Assembly: GCA_015680685.1 (NCBI GenBank)
Contig: MNCI01005364.1
Span: 1 to 37,729, forward strand
Direction of reading: 5' to 3'
DNA length: 37,729 nt
Origin: Gnetum montanum
Lineage: Eukaryota > Streptophyta > Gnetopsida > Gnetales > Gnetaceae
Shown here: positions 1 through 10,100 of the stretch, piece by piece
How positions within the stretch are numbered: the stretch's first letter is position 1
Layout of the letters: the number at the start of each line of letters is the position of its first letter
Notes under the pieces: generated by a model
What the model saw: the letters and a program-made list of their open reading frames with translations, nothing else
Database searches by the model: none
What the model was told of the DNA's origin: nothing
Made by a program: the position numbers and the translations under genes

Positions 1-42
1 GAGGACACTCGTTGGCGGTCGCGTCCCAAACGGTCGCCAACA

Positions 43-667
43 GGACCACAGTTCAGTAGTACAAATACTAAAAGCTTCTATGAAAGCCTAGGTATTAAGC
101 ACTCATTCTCATCACCATACTACCCACAGAGAAATGGTCAAGTGGAGTCTACGAATAAAACAATCATCATGGTACTCAAAAAGATGTTGAATCAAAGCAA
201 GAGATGATGGCATGAGCAGTTAATCTATGAATTATGGGCATACCGAACAACGCATCAAATGTCTATAGGTAAGACACCATATAACCTTGTATACAGATAT
301 GGGCATACCGAACAACGCAGCTAATGTCTATAGGTAACGCATTAATGAAGGTCAGAACAATGAGCTACGCATTGTTGACCTTGACTCGGTAGAAGAAGAA
401 AGGGTACGAGTGCTTGATCAAATCAATTGGTACCAGAGACAACAACGGTGACATCATCAACACAATCCACATAAGCGACCAATTAAGGAAGGTGATTTAG
501 TTCTCAAGGCAGTCTGCGAACACTCAGACAAATTCTCAGCTAACTGGGAAGGGCCTTACTTAGTCATCAAAGCATATGATAATGGGGAATTCAAACTCGC
601 CGACATGGACAAAAACAAATTCACCAATCCTACAAATGACATGTACCTAAAACCATACTACGTCTGA
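43..667 (+). pseudogene. Ty3/gypsy (Tat-lineage) integrase, C-terminal part, decayed
   Basis: This is the end of a retrotransposon integrase, the enzyme that inserts the cDNA copy into the host chromosome. The frame reads GPQFSS near the start, then SPYYPQRNGQVE with the third catalytic residue (E of the DDE triad) retained, then WAYRTT and KTPYNLVY. After a frameshift it resumes with a C-terminal segment containing NWEGPYLVI and ending MYLKPYYV followed by TGA at about 665-667, which is the usual Tat-type tail. There is an in-frame TGA near 208. A 39-bp segment (234-272) is repeated at 299-337 and shifts the frame. The first two catalytic Asp residues lie outside the window. The lineage call rests on the tail motif and the repeat-bearing 3' region that follows. 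Confidence 0.88.
234..337 (+). repeat. 39-bp direct duplication inside the integrase
   Basis: The 39 nt at 234-272 recur at 299-337 with only a few differences, giving an offset of 65 bp. Because 65 is not a multiple of three, the duplication breaks the integrase frame. Confidence 0.85.
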
Positions 668-689
668 TAAGATTAAGGTAAGTATTGGT

Positions 690-1012
690 CCTAGCATCAT
701 GACCTAAAACTGATACCACAGAATGGTCCTGGAGATATGACTTAAAACAAGCACCACAGAACGTCTTGGCATCATGACAATAAACTGACACCACAGAGCT
801 CTGTCCGGTATAATACTAAACTACCATACTTAACCATTAGAGTCTACTAAGACTATAAACTAGCTTGCCTCTTCATATTCTTCCACAACTCCAAACTAGC
901 ACGACACTATCCACTACGATGATAAACTAGCAACATCCAAAGGATTATGATGTCAAACTAATCCACAACAGTCCACCAAGACTACAAACTGGTAACATCA
1001 TTAACAACCTGG
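690..1012 (+). repeat. Imperfect ~38-bp tandem repeats in the 3' region of a Tat-like element
   Basis: About eight degenerate units follow the integrase stop. Each carries a core such as CATGAC..TAAACTGACACCACAGA or a later variant CACGATGATAAACTAGCA. Tat/Ogre-type elements are known to carry tandem repeats between integrase and the 3' LTR, and this array sits in that position. The reverse complement of the TAAACTAGCA core is the unit of the array at 16700-17465 in element A. Confidence 0.7.
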
Positions 1013-1547
1013 TGTTATTTGAAAAGACATGTTGCTGCAATCAGCTGTATGTGCTCACCAAGAAAATGACCACATGATCTATCACATAGACCTTGATAAA
1101 ACTGATGTTGTTCAAGATTTTGTTTGCCTCGAAACTCCACATGATGGCTTCATTCCATCGGCTATGTTCAAGTTTAAAGTGCTTTAGCTAACTGAATCAT
1201 TTATGGTTTTCTTGTCCCCTTGGAGTTGTGTTTGCAAGATGACACACTTGAGGCATTCGTACACAGATGCACTTCATCATGACGATAGGGTATCATATTC
1301 TTCCTGAAGCACATAACTGGGTTAATCAATCTGTTCATAACTACATTCCTGACACCTGATACATTCCCTATTCCCCATCATGTCCTAATTATCTTATTTA
1401 ATTACATCCCCTAGATACATTCTACTCCCCCAAAGCCCTTGATACATTGTTACATACTGTGATCTTCTAAGTAGTTGAAACACAAAACACAGTACATGGT
1501 GCATGACACAAAATTCAAGCGCTCAAACACGAGCAAGGCATAAAAAG
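1013..1547 (+). other. Non-coding 3' untranslated region of the Tat-like element
   Basis: No coding frame or repeat was recognised between the tandem array and the purine tract. The stretch is AT-rich with scattered stops in all frames read. Confidence 0.5.
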
Positions 1548-1676
1548 TAGGCTCTTTAAAAAGACCAAAAAGAAAAAGAAAAATAAAAGAAAAAGAAAGA
1601 CAAAACAAAGCAAAAACAAAAGAAAATAAGAAACAAAGAAAAAAGAAAAAGAGAACAAAAGGGTCAAAGAGAAAAA
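1548..1676 (+). promoter_or_regulatory. Purine-rich tract, candidate polypurine tract before the 3' LTR
   Basis: About 125 nt are almost entirely A and G (runs such as AAAAAGAAAAAGAAA). It lies on the coding strand of the element and just upstream of the proposed LTR, where the plus-strand primer of reverse transcription belongs. It is far longer than a normal 10-20 nt tract, so only its last part would act as primer. Confidence 0.55.
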
Positions 1677-3742
1677 TGCATGGAAAAGGTCTTCATGACC
1701 CCATTGACATCATGGACTAAAGATCATTGGCTCTTCTCATACAAGCCCTAGGCAAGAAGGAAATTGTCTTGGAAAAATGCTCATGTCTCAAATAGACCAT
1801 GTTGTGCATTTTTGCATGGCTTTGGTTGTTTACAACGGGCTCCCTTAAACATAATACAAGGGTCCTATTTCTCCAAAGAATGCACCTCCTATGTCTTTGT
1901 TCTGAGTCTGCTAAAAACCCGGTTGTTGACAAGGACCAATGACATAATTCACTCATGCGAGAGCATTCCTCTCCACAATTCTAGCAACACTTATAACCCT
2001 CGATCATCTTTTGATTTTCCCGGTTACAACCAATCCCCTTGCATCTTGAACTTCATATCTCCAATCCCTTATTCTTTTGAACATGGTGCGATGACATCTA
2101 GCCAGGGGCCAATGGACAATGCTTGGTACTTGGTTGCTCATGGTGTTTTTTACTTCTTTATCAATGCCTCTCAGGTGGATTCCTCTAGACATCAAAAAAG
2201 AGGGGCCAATGAAACACCACAAAATTTCAGCTTTGAAACAAGATTGATTCAAGCTCCTTTCGGCATTTAGGAGGCAAAACTTGACTAAGGCATGGAACTC
2301 ACAGCCAGCTTGCTCATGCTGTCAAGCTAGCTTGCCCTCAACGTGACCAACCCTTTAGAGCTTCTAAATTAGGTCAAAAAAATCCTAATTTGAACGGGAA
2401 AGGCCCCCTTGGGGCCCACTGATGATTACTCCAAGTTTTAGCATCCAAAATCCAAGATTTCAAGTCAAAATCACACAAACTTTGCTACTCATGTTGAGGT
2501 CACACTGGCAGCGTGAGTCCAGCATGAGTCCAACGTGAGTAACTTAAAACTATCTCAAAATAACCCCAAAACAGTGTCAAAATGGTCTAATTTTGAGGGT
2601 ACAACTCACCCTCAAGGTCCATTAATGATTTCTCCGAGTTTCGGCCTCCAAAACTTCAAATTTTAGCTCCAAAAATGTTCGTTTTCATTGCTCAGGCCCA
2701 GGTCACGCTGAGGTCATGCTGACAGCGTGAGCCTAGCATAAGCTGCCAAAATGACTTGAATCAAGGCACAGACAGGCTCAAATTCAGCATGCAGGTTGCC
2801 CCCAAGGGCAGGCAGTAGTTACACTTGAAAGACAGGTCTCAAAAATCAAAATTTGGTGTGAAATGGACCATCTCAGCTTGGTCACGTTGAGGTCACGCTG
2901 ACAGCATGAGCCCAGCGTGAGCTGCCAAAAATGGCCTAGAGCACTTCGAACACACGTTGAGGGCATGCCAAGACAAGATCAACTCACGCTAGTAACCTTG
3001 ATGAAGCAAAAGCATCTCAAACAACCATAGGATCACTCATGTTGGCATCCTACATCAACTAGTTCATGGATCGGGAACTTCTAAGAGAACCTGGACCAAG
3101 ATCTCTTGTTGTACACTATCATTTTATTGTAAATTTGCAACATTTGTAAGCTTCTCAAGCTCTTATGTTTCAATGCATGAGCGTAATGTAAATCAATACA
3201 CATTGTAAGATACAATGCATCTGGTCTAGAACATAGTCTTCCTACATACGTCCAGTCCATATGCAGCCGTACATCGGACATCTATCACATGATCCATTTT
3301 TCCCTCGTCCCGCAGCCATTGATCTCATTCATAAATCCTATTCCCAAGCCTAGCAAAAGGTGTAAATACCCTGTTCATTGACATGAACGGGGTTGGCAAA
3401 ATTTGGAGCAAGAAAACCAGCAATCTTGAGCCCGTATGCACATGATCCCCAGTGCCTGCAAACACCTCACATCGGAGCTTAATATCTGACTTGCAATCCA
3501 GACACGCAACTACGTTTTGACTGATGCACATCTTATTGATTAATACAACAAAGTTTTATTTTTTCCCTCCATTCTGTGTTCCGTTTCATTATTTTCATTC
3601 TTCCATTTTATTGCATGTTTTTGCATACATTCTATTTACATTTACATGCCATATTGCATGTTTACGTTTCATTGCATTATGCTCTTCGTTTTACATTTTG
3701 TGACGATAAACATAGCGCAAGCCATAGCGTACACTCGGGGAC
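1677..3742 (+). mobile_element. Probable 3' LTR of the Tat-like element, ~2.07 kb
   Basis: The left edge is placed at the first TG after the purine tract. The right edge is placed at the ACTCGGGGAC sequence, which resembles the GGGGACA-type end of many plant gypsy LTRs. No second LTR is in the window, so the limits cannot be confirmed by pairing. Open frames within it (for example 168 codons from 1764) have no recognisable domain and are treated as chance. Confidence 0.42.
2395..2950 (+). repeat. Three imperfect ~190-bp repeats within the LTR
   Basis: Three successive blocks end in the same kind of segment, with cores like GGTCACGCTGAGGTCA and CAGCGTGAG near 2500, 2705 and 2885, followed by a CCAAAATGGCC-like stretch. 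Spacing is about 190-200 bp. The blocks have diverged and were aligned by eye only. Confidence 0.6.
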
Positions 3743-3793
3743 GTCCTTGGTTGATTTGCATGTAGACCATTCCAGGCACTATGCCTTCATTTT

Positions 3794-5091
3794 TCAGCTC
3801 GCCCTCACGCGAAGGCAAGGTTGGTTGTATCTCTTCGGAGATCCTTCGGTGTTCGTTTTTCCTCCAGCCTTACGCCAACGATTTCGGACGGTACAGTTCT
3901 TCCAAGCGACAATCTCGATGGCAGACTTTTGATGCAAGGTGTGTACCTCCTTCATTGATAGATTGCAATTCTCTACAATGAATTTCCTCAATTCAATATT
4001 TACCCTAGCAAGCTACTCTTGCTGTTGATGAATGAATTCTTGCATTTGATCTCTCTAAGCATCAACATTTCACAGGCAATGATTTTACACAGTCAATGCT
4101 TCATTCTCCTGATGCATCTAATTCAAGTCCTTTTTGATGGAATACGTTTTAGCTTCTTCTACGGACTATTTGAAGATGGTCATTACTGCTTCCTCCTTAG
4201 CCTTCTAAAATCATTCTTGAAGTTGCTTGATAACTTCATCTCTTGTCATTGCTGGGCTGAGGATTGCTTGTTTTACAAGTCAGGTACAAAGTTTAGCAAC
4301 CTCCATGACCAAGCATTGATTTTTCTCTTGGGTCATTTCTAGTTGCCCCTCCAAACTGATGCATCTACCCCTTACATTCAGTAGTTTTAACTGGGTTCTA
4401 GTGATGTTCTCTAGAAGATCAAAGATCGGTTTCCCGATTCTTACCAATCGTTCCAGTAACTGTCTGTGTTGGGCCGCATTCAATTTTCCATTAACCATAC
4501 CTACGGACATCTACACATCTTGAAGTGCAGAAACATCTGGTACAGATGTCACGAGTGCATTTAATGCTTCTACTACACAATCAGCAACCATTTCTATTGT
4601 TCTCTCCTATCCTTGGTGCTGCATCACCAAGACAGTTGCCTTTTGACCACTCTCCAACCTCACCAAGAAAATGGCGACATTTCCAAAGATTTTTGGGAAT
4701 AAATGGTGTGTTTCTGGTGACACTATCACCTCTTGAGCATTGGGATCCAACCTTGAAGGCAATTGCATTCTTTGGATAGAGAAAATGGGACCACCTCTCT
4801 CCATCTAGCTAACTATTTTGGCCACCTCATTAAGGTGACTCATCGCTAGTTGATACACAAATAGATCTATCTTACTTGTTCTTGGTTGTTACTCTTGTTT
4901 GCTCAAGAGTTATTCTTAGATTTTATGCAAATGCTCAAGGACTACGTGGGCCTCCAGTGTTGTCTCCTGAGTGAGTGGTGGTGGCAGCAACTTCTCTTCT
5001 TGAGTGGTCATTGGCATCTTATTTTTCATGATTTCTACCCATGAGGCCAAGGGAGCATGCTTGAGAGTATCATTAGAATAGCAAACAATGT
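3794..5091 (-). pseudogene. Decayed coiled-coil ORF, possibly a gag-like retroelement protein
   Basis: A single minus-strand frame runs from about 5060 (MKNKMPMTTQEEK) to about 3794 (CLRVRAS) with at least ten in-frame stops, nearly all TAG or TAA at places where Gln would fit. Recognisable stretches are MERGGPIFSI (near 4800), ALNALVTSVPDVSALQDV (near 4570), a Gln/Glu/Leu-rich segment at 4510-4000 that looks coiled-coil, and a basic tail (RNRWRKAGGKTNTEG) at 3890-3830. I do not recognise the family. Gag B in this window also has a long coiled coil, so a retroelement gag or accessory ORF is the best guess, but a host gene is not excluded. It is joined at 5091/5092 to a broken NDPK exon in the same orientation. 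Confidence 0.55.
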
Positions 5092-5669
5092 CATAACAAG
5101 AACAGGCCCACTGAAATAGAAGGAATCCATTAAAACAACAATAAAATTTGTTTTATTAAAAAATTAACTTTTAACTGGTATTTGATTCTCAAAGCAACAA
5201 ACAAGAAAGAAAAAACACAAAAAACTGATTTCCTGAAACAAAAACGTTTAGATTTTGACTAAACAGATTTTAAAAACTGAAAACACACCTTGTCATAAAC
5301 TTGATTAGACTGGGAAAGAAGGCCCTTTCAGAGTGCTCTGCATTAAATGTTTTGGCATCATTTTCCTGGAGATGGAGAATCCTCTCTGCAACTATAACAA
5401 AACCTTGGTCTTCAATTATGGTTTTTATCTGTTCGCTGTAGTTTCCCCTAACACCATCTGGCTTCGCCATGGCCAATGTTTTCTGGACATTGCCATTTGC
5501 CTCTGCAACACAAGACCCGCTTCAAACAATACCGTCTATTTCACATCAATTTTTCAACACCAGAGAAAACCAAATCAAATTTGAATGCAGAGACGAGTTG
5601 GTACTTGTGCATGATGAGGCTGCACAGAATCAAAACTAAAGCTAAGGTGAACAGCCTGCCGTCTTCCAT
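5092..5669 (-). pseudogene. NDPK5-like nucleoside diphosphate kinase, exons 1-2 and the first 19 nt of exon 3; truncated
   Basis: Nucleoside diphosphate kinases move the gamma phosphate of NTPs to NDPs through a phosphohistidine. Exon 1 (5561-5669) starts at an ATG at 5669 and encodes a hydrophobic leader (LFTLALVLILCSLIM), probably a signal peptide. Intron 1 is 5503-5560. Exon 2 (5289-5502) encodes ANGNVQKTLAMAKPDGVRG, then EQIKTII, FVIVAERIL and AEHSERAFFPSLIKFMT, an unmistakable plant NDPK5-type core. The usual MIKPDG is MAKPDG here. Intron 2 is 5111-5288 with GTGTGT and TTTCAG ends. Exon 3 starts at 5110 and encodes SGPVLVM, as in the family, then homology stops at 5092. The catalytic His motif (NxxHGSD) is missing. 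Exons 1-2 have no stops, so the break may be fairly recent, or this is a copied fragment. Confidence 0.9.
5503..5560 (-). other. Intron 1 of the NDPK5-like gene, 58 nt
   Basis: The donor GTGTTG follows TTCTCTG and the acceptor TTGCAG precedes AGGCAAATGG. Codon phase matches (phase 1). Fifty-eight nt is short for a plant intron. An alternative pair, donor GTTTTC ten nt earlier and acceptor two nt later, also keeps frame and gives a 70-nt intron. Confidence 0.6.
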
Positions 5670-5833
5670 GGTCGTGGTCTCTTGACTAGCTTGCAACCCG
5701 AGTGTGAAAAATTTCTACTCCGTTCCTCCAATCAACTGCCAATCCTCCTCAAGTAATAGGTTTTGTTTATCTCACCCCAATTGTGTATGCTTTGGGATGA
5801 TCTTGATCATTAAATATAGCCATACATGATATG

Positions 5834-5840
5834 TTATATA
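5834..5840 (-). promoter_or_regulatory. Candidate TATA box of the NDPK5-like gene
   Basis: TATATAA on the minus strand lies about 165 nt upstream of the ATG, leaving room for a ~135-nt leader. The surroundings are AT-rich, so a chance match is possible. Confidence 0.4.
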
Positions 5841-5849
5841 AAAATTGAA

Positions 5850-6140
5850 GTGTTTGTCGCCGCTATTGTATATGTAAAGTCCATCTTTCCGTCTGTACAG
5901 TCACGGCTGCAGCACTTTGCATGCCTAGTGCATTGGCATTGGTAGTGTCTTCTTTGTTAGTGAATTATTTCCTTCTTTATAGGACTATGGCGCTTTGTGT
6001 GGTCAATGAAGTGTGTTAACCTAGCTTTAAGACTTTTTTATTTGGAAGCTTTAAATTATAGTTTTAATTTTGATGGGCAATTTTGAGTTATAAAGTTCTA
6101 ATTTCACTATATGTTATAGAGGTAAATATTTTTAAAAGAC
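5850..6140. other. AT-rich spacer upstream of the NDPK5-like gene
   Basis: No frame, repeat or RNA gene was recognised here. It could include distal promoter sequence of the kinase gene. Confidence 0.4.
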
Positions 6141-6721
6141 ATCATCATCATCACCTTAGCCTTATCCAAACAAAATAGCCCTACCTACATGAGTTCTTTT
6201 TCACCATTCATCTCGATGAAGAGCTAAATCTTTGTTTATTTTTAGTTTCTTCAAATCATCTTGGATTGTTTTTTCCTATGTCTTCTTTAGTTTTCCTCTC
6301 ACTTTGGTGACTTTCCTAGAATAGTGATATAGCAACCTTTCTTTGCAGGCTCATTGTCTAATCTTCTTTACACATGTTCAAACCATTTAAGCCACCATCT
6401 TGTAGCTTATCTGAAATAGAAGACCCTCCAAGTTTTCCTCTAATGTTTGTACTATGTAGTTTATCTCTTCTCGTAACATTTAACATCCATCAAATCATTT
6501 GCATTTTTGCCGCATTGATTTATTGTTCATGCCTATTTTGTCCTGCCCAACATTCAACACCATAGAAGATAGTAAGTCTGATTGTTGTCCTATAAAATTT
6601 CCTTCAATTTTATTGGTATTCTTTTATCAAATAGAACACCACTAGTCTATCTCCATGTTGACTATCATGCCTCAATTCTGTTTCTTATATATTTATCAAT
6701 TTCACCATCTCATTGAAGGAT
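6141..6721 (-). mobile_element. LINE (non-LTR retrotransposon) 3' end: C-terminal part of the reverse transcriptase ORF
   Basis: Minus-strand frames give the classic C-terminal motifs of plant LINE ORF2. In order they are DKRIPIKLK (near 6625), FYGVECWAGQNRHE (6566-6525), INAAKMQMI then a stop then WM (near 6500), GLKWFEHV (6393-6371) and TIQDDLKKLKINKDLALHRDEW (about 6280-6205). At least one frameshift lies between the third and fourth motifs, and several Arg or Trp codons have become TGA or TAG. The copy ends in a short GAT repeat at 6152-6141, a type of simple 3' tail found on many LINEs. The RT active site and the endonuclease are absent, as expected for a 5'-truncated insertion. Confidence 0.85.
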
Positions 6722-6835
6722 TGATCCTAGTTAGCAGAATTTTTTGCAACAAAGACTCTTGATTTAAAAAGCTGCAAGTCATGGGTTCAATTCTAGTGGG
6801 CAATATTCCCCTCCTCTTCTTAGCATTTTTTAGAT
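6722..6835 (+). mobile_element. tRNA-Lys-like SINE head, candidate
   Basis: GGTTCAATTC at 6784-6793 matches a Pol III B box, and CCTAGTTAGCAGA at about 6726-6738 resembles a degenerate A box. Between them GACTCTTGAT (anticodon-like CTT at 6758-6760) and the following stem remnant resemble tRNA-Lys. It abuts the LINE fragment. No second copy was found in the window, so an isolated tRNA pseudogene is possible. Confidence 0.5.
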
Positions 6836-6969
6836 GCATTCTTAGATTATTTTTGAGGTGCAATCTTCTTAGATGATAAACACCTAGAAAATTACATGTA
6901 GTAGGACTTCAAATCTTTACAAAGATGATAAGAGTTCTTCCAAACCTAATTTGAGATTGTGCAAGTTAA

Positions 6970-7190
6970 AAAAATTATTGAATAATTAAAAGAAATTTCA
7001 AAACAATATATGGAAACAAAAGATAAAAAGACCAAAGAAAAAATACAAATTGATAGTGAGATATAAGTTTAGATAGTGCCAATTGCAAAAAAGAGTTATT
7101 AAACAATTAAGATAAATTGCAAAAAAATATATGGAAATACAAGATAAAAGATTGAATAAAAACACAAATTGATAGTGGTTGGACTTTAAA
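6970..7190. repeat. ~121-bp imperfect tandem duplication
   Basis: The sequence around TATATGGAAA (7006) and CAAATTGATAGTG (7047) recurs about 121 bp later at 7128 and 7168, in the same order and orientation. Confidence 0.7.
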
Positions 7191-10100
7191 CTTTGTTGAA
7201 TCTTTAAACTTATACTTGTCAACATTAAAGCTTCTTATGGTGTGAGCTCATCTCTAAGATGAAACTATATATTGCATAGAGAATAACACAAAATATCATC
7301 CTAAAACATTAATTTCCATGAACTTCCATAGACAATTCTACATAATATCATGGTTCTATACATAAAAAAACTACAATTTCTTTTGGTGCATACTATTGGA
7401 ATTTTTTACCTTCTTTTGTTATAAAATTTGGCTAANTATTAATATATTTTAAAAAATCATTTAATTTTTTTATCTATTCATCATTCTTTTATAAAAAATC
7501 ATTCTTCATAGTCATGTAGCCATGCTTCTTTTTTTTTACTTTTTCAAGAAAAAATACTTGTTTGTACATTAGTTCCTATATCTCTTTTACATGTTGCTTA
7601 TTAATTTCCTCAACTCATATGGCATTCTTTAATATTTCTTGTATGGCTACCTTTTATGTAGTTTTGATTTGCTTAATAATGTCATTATTCAAAGTAATAT
7701 TTCTGTATTGCAATTCTTTTTGGCCCATTTTAATAGTTTAAGATACTTCTCCTTCAAACTCTATTGCATTTTTATCTCAGTATAATAAATAATGCAGTGT
7801 AACAAATTATTGCTACATCTCATTAACCAATAATATATTATTCTATTTAGGACATCATTAGAGTCTTTGTGTGATAATCATGTACAAACGATATCCATGT
7901 ATCCTTATTATGTTTCCATTCCTCAATTGATTAATCCAAAACTAATTGAAATACTATGGTACTAGTAGTGAAGTAATAAATCTTTTAAATACTAGATCCA
8001 TCTTTTTAGAAGATTAATAAAAGCTTTCAAATTAATTCATTACCTAAGCTCATCTTGATTTAATAATGGCAAAGATTATGTAAGGGTTAATGTATCCAAA
8101 AAATTATTCATAGAATTTTCTTCTGTGTTTCAAATATCTTCTTTACTTTTTGAGCTTACTTCCTTGTCTCCTTTCTCTTCAAGAATGATTGTCTTCATTT
8201 TTTTCCATGACACTACTCACTTTGAATTACTAAATATTCTTTTTCATCTTTCCATGAGTCTTTAGGTTCTTACATCTATGAACTTTGCTTGTTTATTTTT
8301 AACTACTATAATTTCTTTTTGAGTTAAAAACTATACTTCTAGGATCTTCACTAATATCATTTTTAATTTAGTTTTTAATTTAGTTTATTGTTACTAGTTG
8401 AGATCTTTGATTCTTACATGGGCATATATGCTTAGATATAAATTTGATAGTATTGTTAATCCTCTATAAGCTAATACCTTCATACCATAACCTCAAATAA
8501 GTTATTCGTAAAACATTTGAAGACATAGGATTCAAAAGGTAAGTTTAGTATAAAAAATGGTAGAAAGTTCTACCTAATAAGATATATATTAGGAAAAATT
8601 AAAAATTAGTTTTACTAAAATATATTTTGTTATATTTATTAGTTTATTTATTATGATTTCTTAATTTCTATCTCTTGAAAGATATTTCTATTGGCATTTC
8701 TATATTTTATGGTTACTTTTATTTATAATATTTATAGTATATGTTTCAAAAAAGCTATTGTATTTCCAAAATCGATTCATGTCATAACCAATAAAAATTT
8801 TTTTACCAAGAGTATTGACTATGACAAGATCCATTGTATATGATAATAACCATGTATGGGGAAAATGGTCTTTCTACCTACTTCTTCATGTATTTATTTA
8901 TCTATTTGTGTATCCTTTTTACGACTTTTGAGCTCATGATAATTCAAACTTGCACTGTCAAAAAATATAAATCTTCTAAAGTTCATATAGGAATTAGGTA
9001 TTTGCTCCATGTATACAATACATATTAATCAATAATGTTTTGTCTATATACTCTTTTAACCCACTAATGTCAATTGAATTTTTATTCTTCCAAGCTTTAA
9101 AAATAGTAGAGTTTTTAAACATAGATGTATTGTCACTAGAATGCACATGTTTATTCATGTACAGTACTACACTATAATGCATGTCTTGGAGGACATACCT
9201 AATTAATATTCCATAAATTCTAAAAGAGCAAGAAGATGTTGTTATTGGAATTGTGAGTTTTGCATCATTTAAGCAACAAAAAACTTCTTACTTTTTTTGG
9301 GTGGGATCATCTTCTCTTCTTTCAACTCTATTGGAAGATACTCTTCCAATCTCAACTTTTTTCATTTCAACTAATTTTCTTCAAACATACCTTTCAACAA
9401 TCTGCTCTTTAAAAATTCAAAATAAACCATGAAATATTTCGTATTTTTCTCATCTTTTTTCTTTTGACATTTCTTCATTCTAGTTGTTTCCTTTTCTAAG
9501 CCCTTCGATCAAGGAATCTTGTGGAATTTTACCATTTTTTATAGATTCACATCTTCTTATAATCCATTGCTTATTATTTGTTACACTACTAAACTATTCT
9601 ATCAAGCTTAAATGACTACCATTCTATTTCATCTCCTTAAATAAAAAGGTCAACTCTCGTTATTAATTATTGCATGCCTCATGTTTACCATAATAATTTA
9701 ACAAGTTATTTTTCAGTATTAAAGAAAAATAAGGCCAAAGGACATTGGCCTTCTAATAATAATTTTTTCTTTTATTAATATTTTCTTAGTTATAAATTAT
9801 TTTATTTCCTTCATATTCCTTAGCAGGAATCATTTTATCATATTGCAACTCAATGTTGCAATGTTTCTTATCTCTAATCCTTCCATCTAGCTCTATATTC
9901 TATATCACTTTTTCAAAGAAACCTCAAACGTTGATATCATGTTAGAAAATTATGAAGAACTTTCATTACTATGTAATAGTTATTTTGTTTGGATAATTTT
10001 TTTAACAACTTCACAAGATACAACAATACTATGTTCATTTTGGTTTTTACAATTATTGTAACAAATTAATTTGTTTCAATATAGGTATACTGATGTTGTA

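Noticed and set aside
1764-2270. 168-codon plus-strand open frame
   Set aside because: It lies in a probable LTR, overlaps opposite-strand frames, and shows no domain or plausible composition.
6725-6802. A functional tRNA gene
   Set aside because: The acceptor and D arms do not pair and the A box is degenerate, so only a tRNA-derived repeat is supported.
8760-8820. Possible endogenous pararetrovirus RT
   Set aside because: Only one weak motif matches. No catalytic DD block, RNase H, coat zinc finger or movement protein was found around it.
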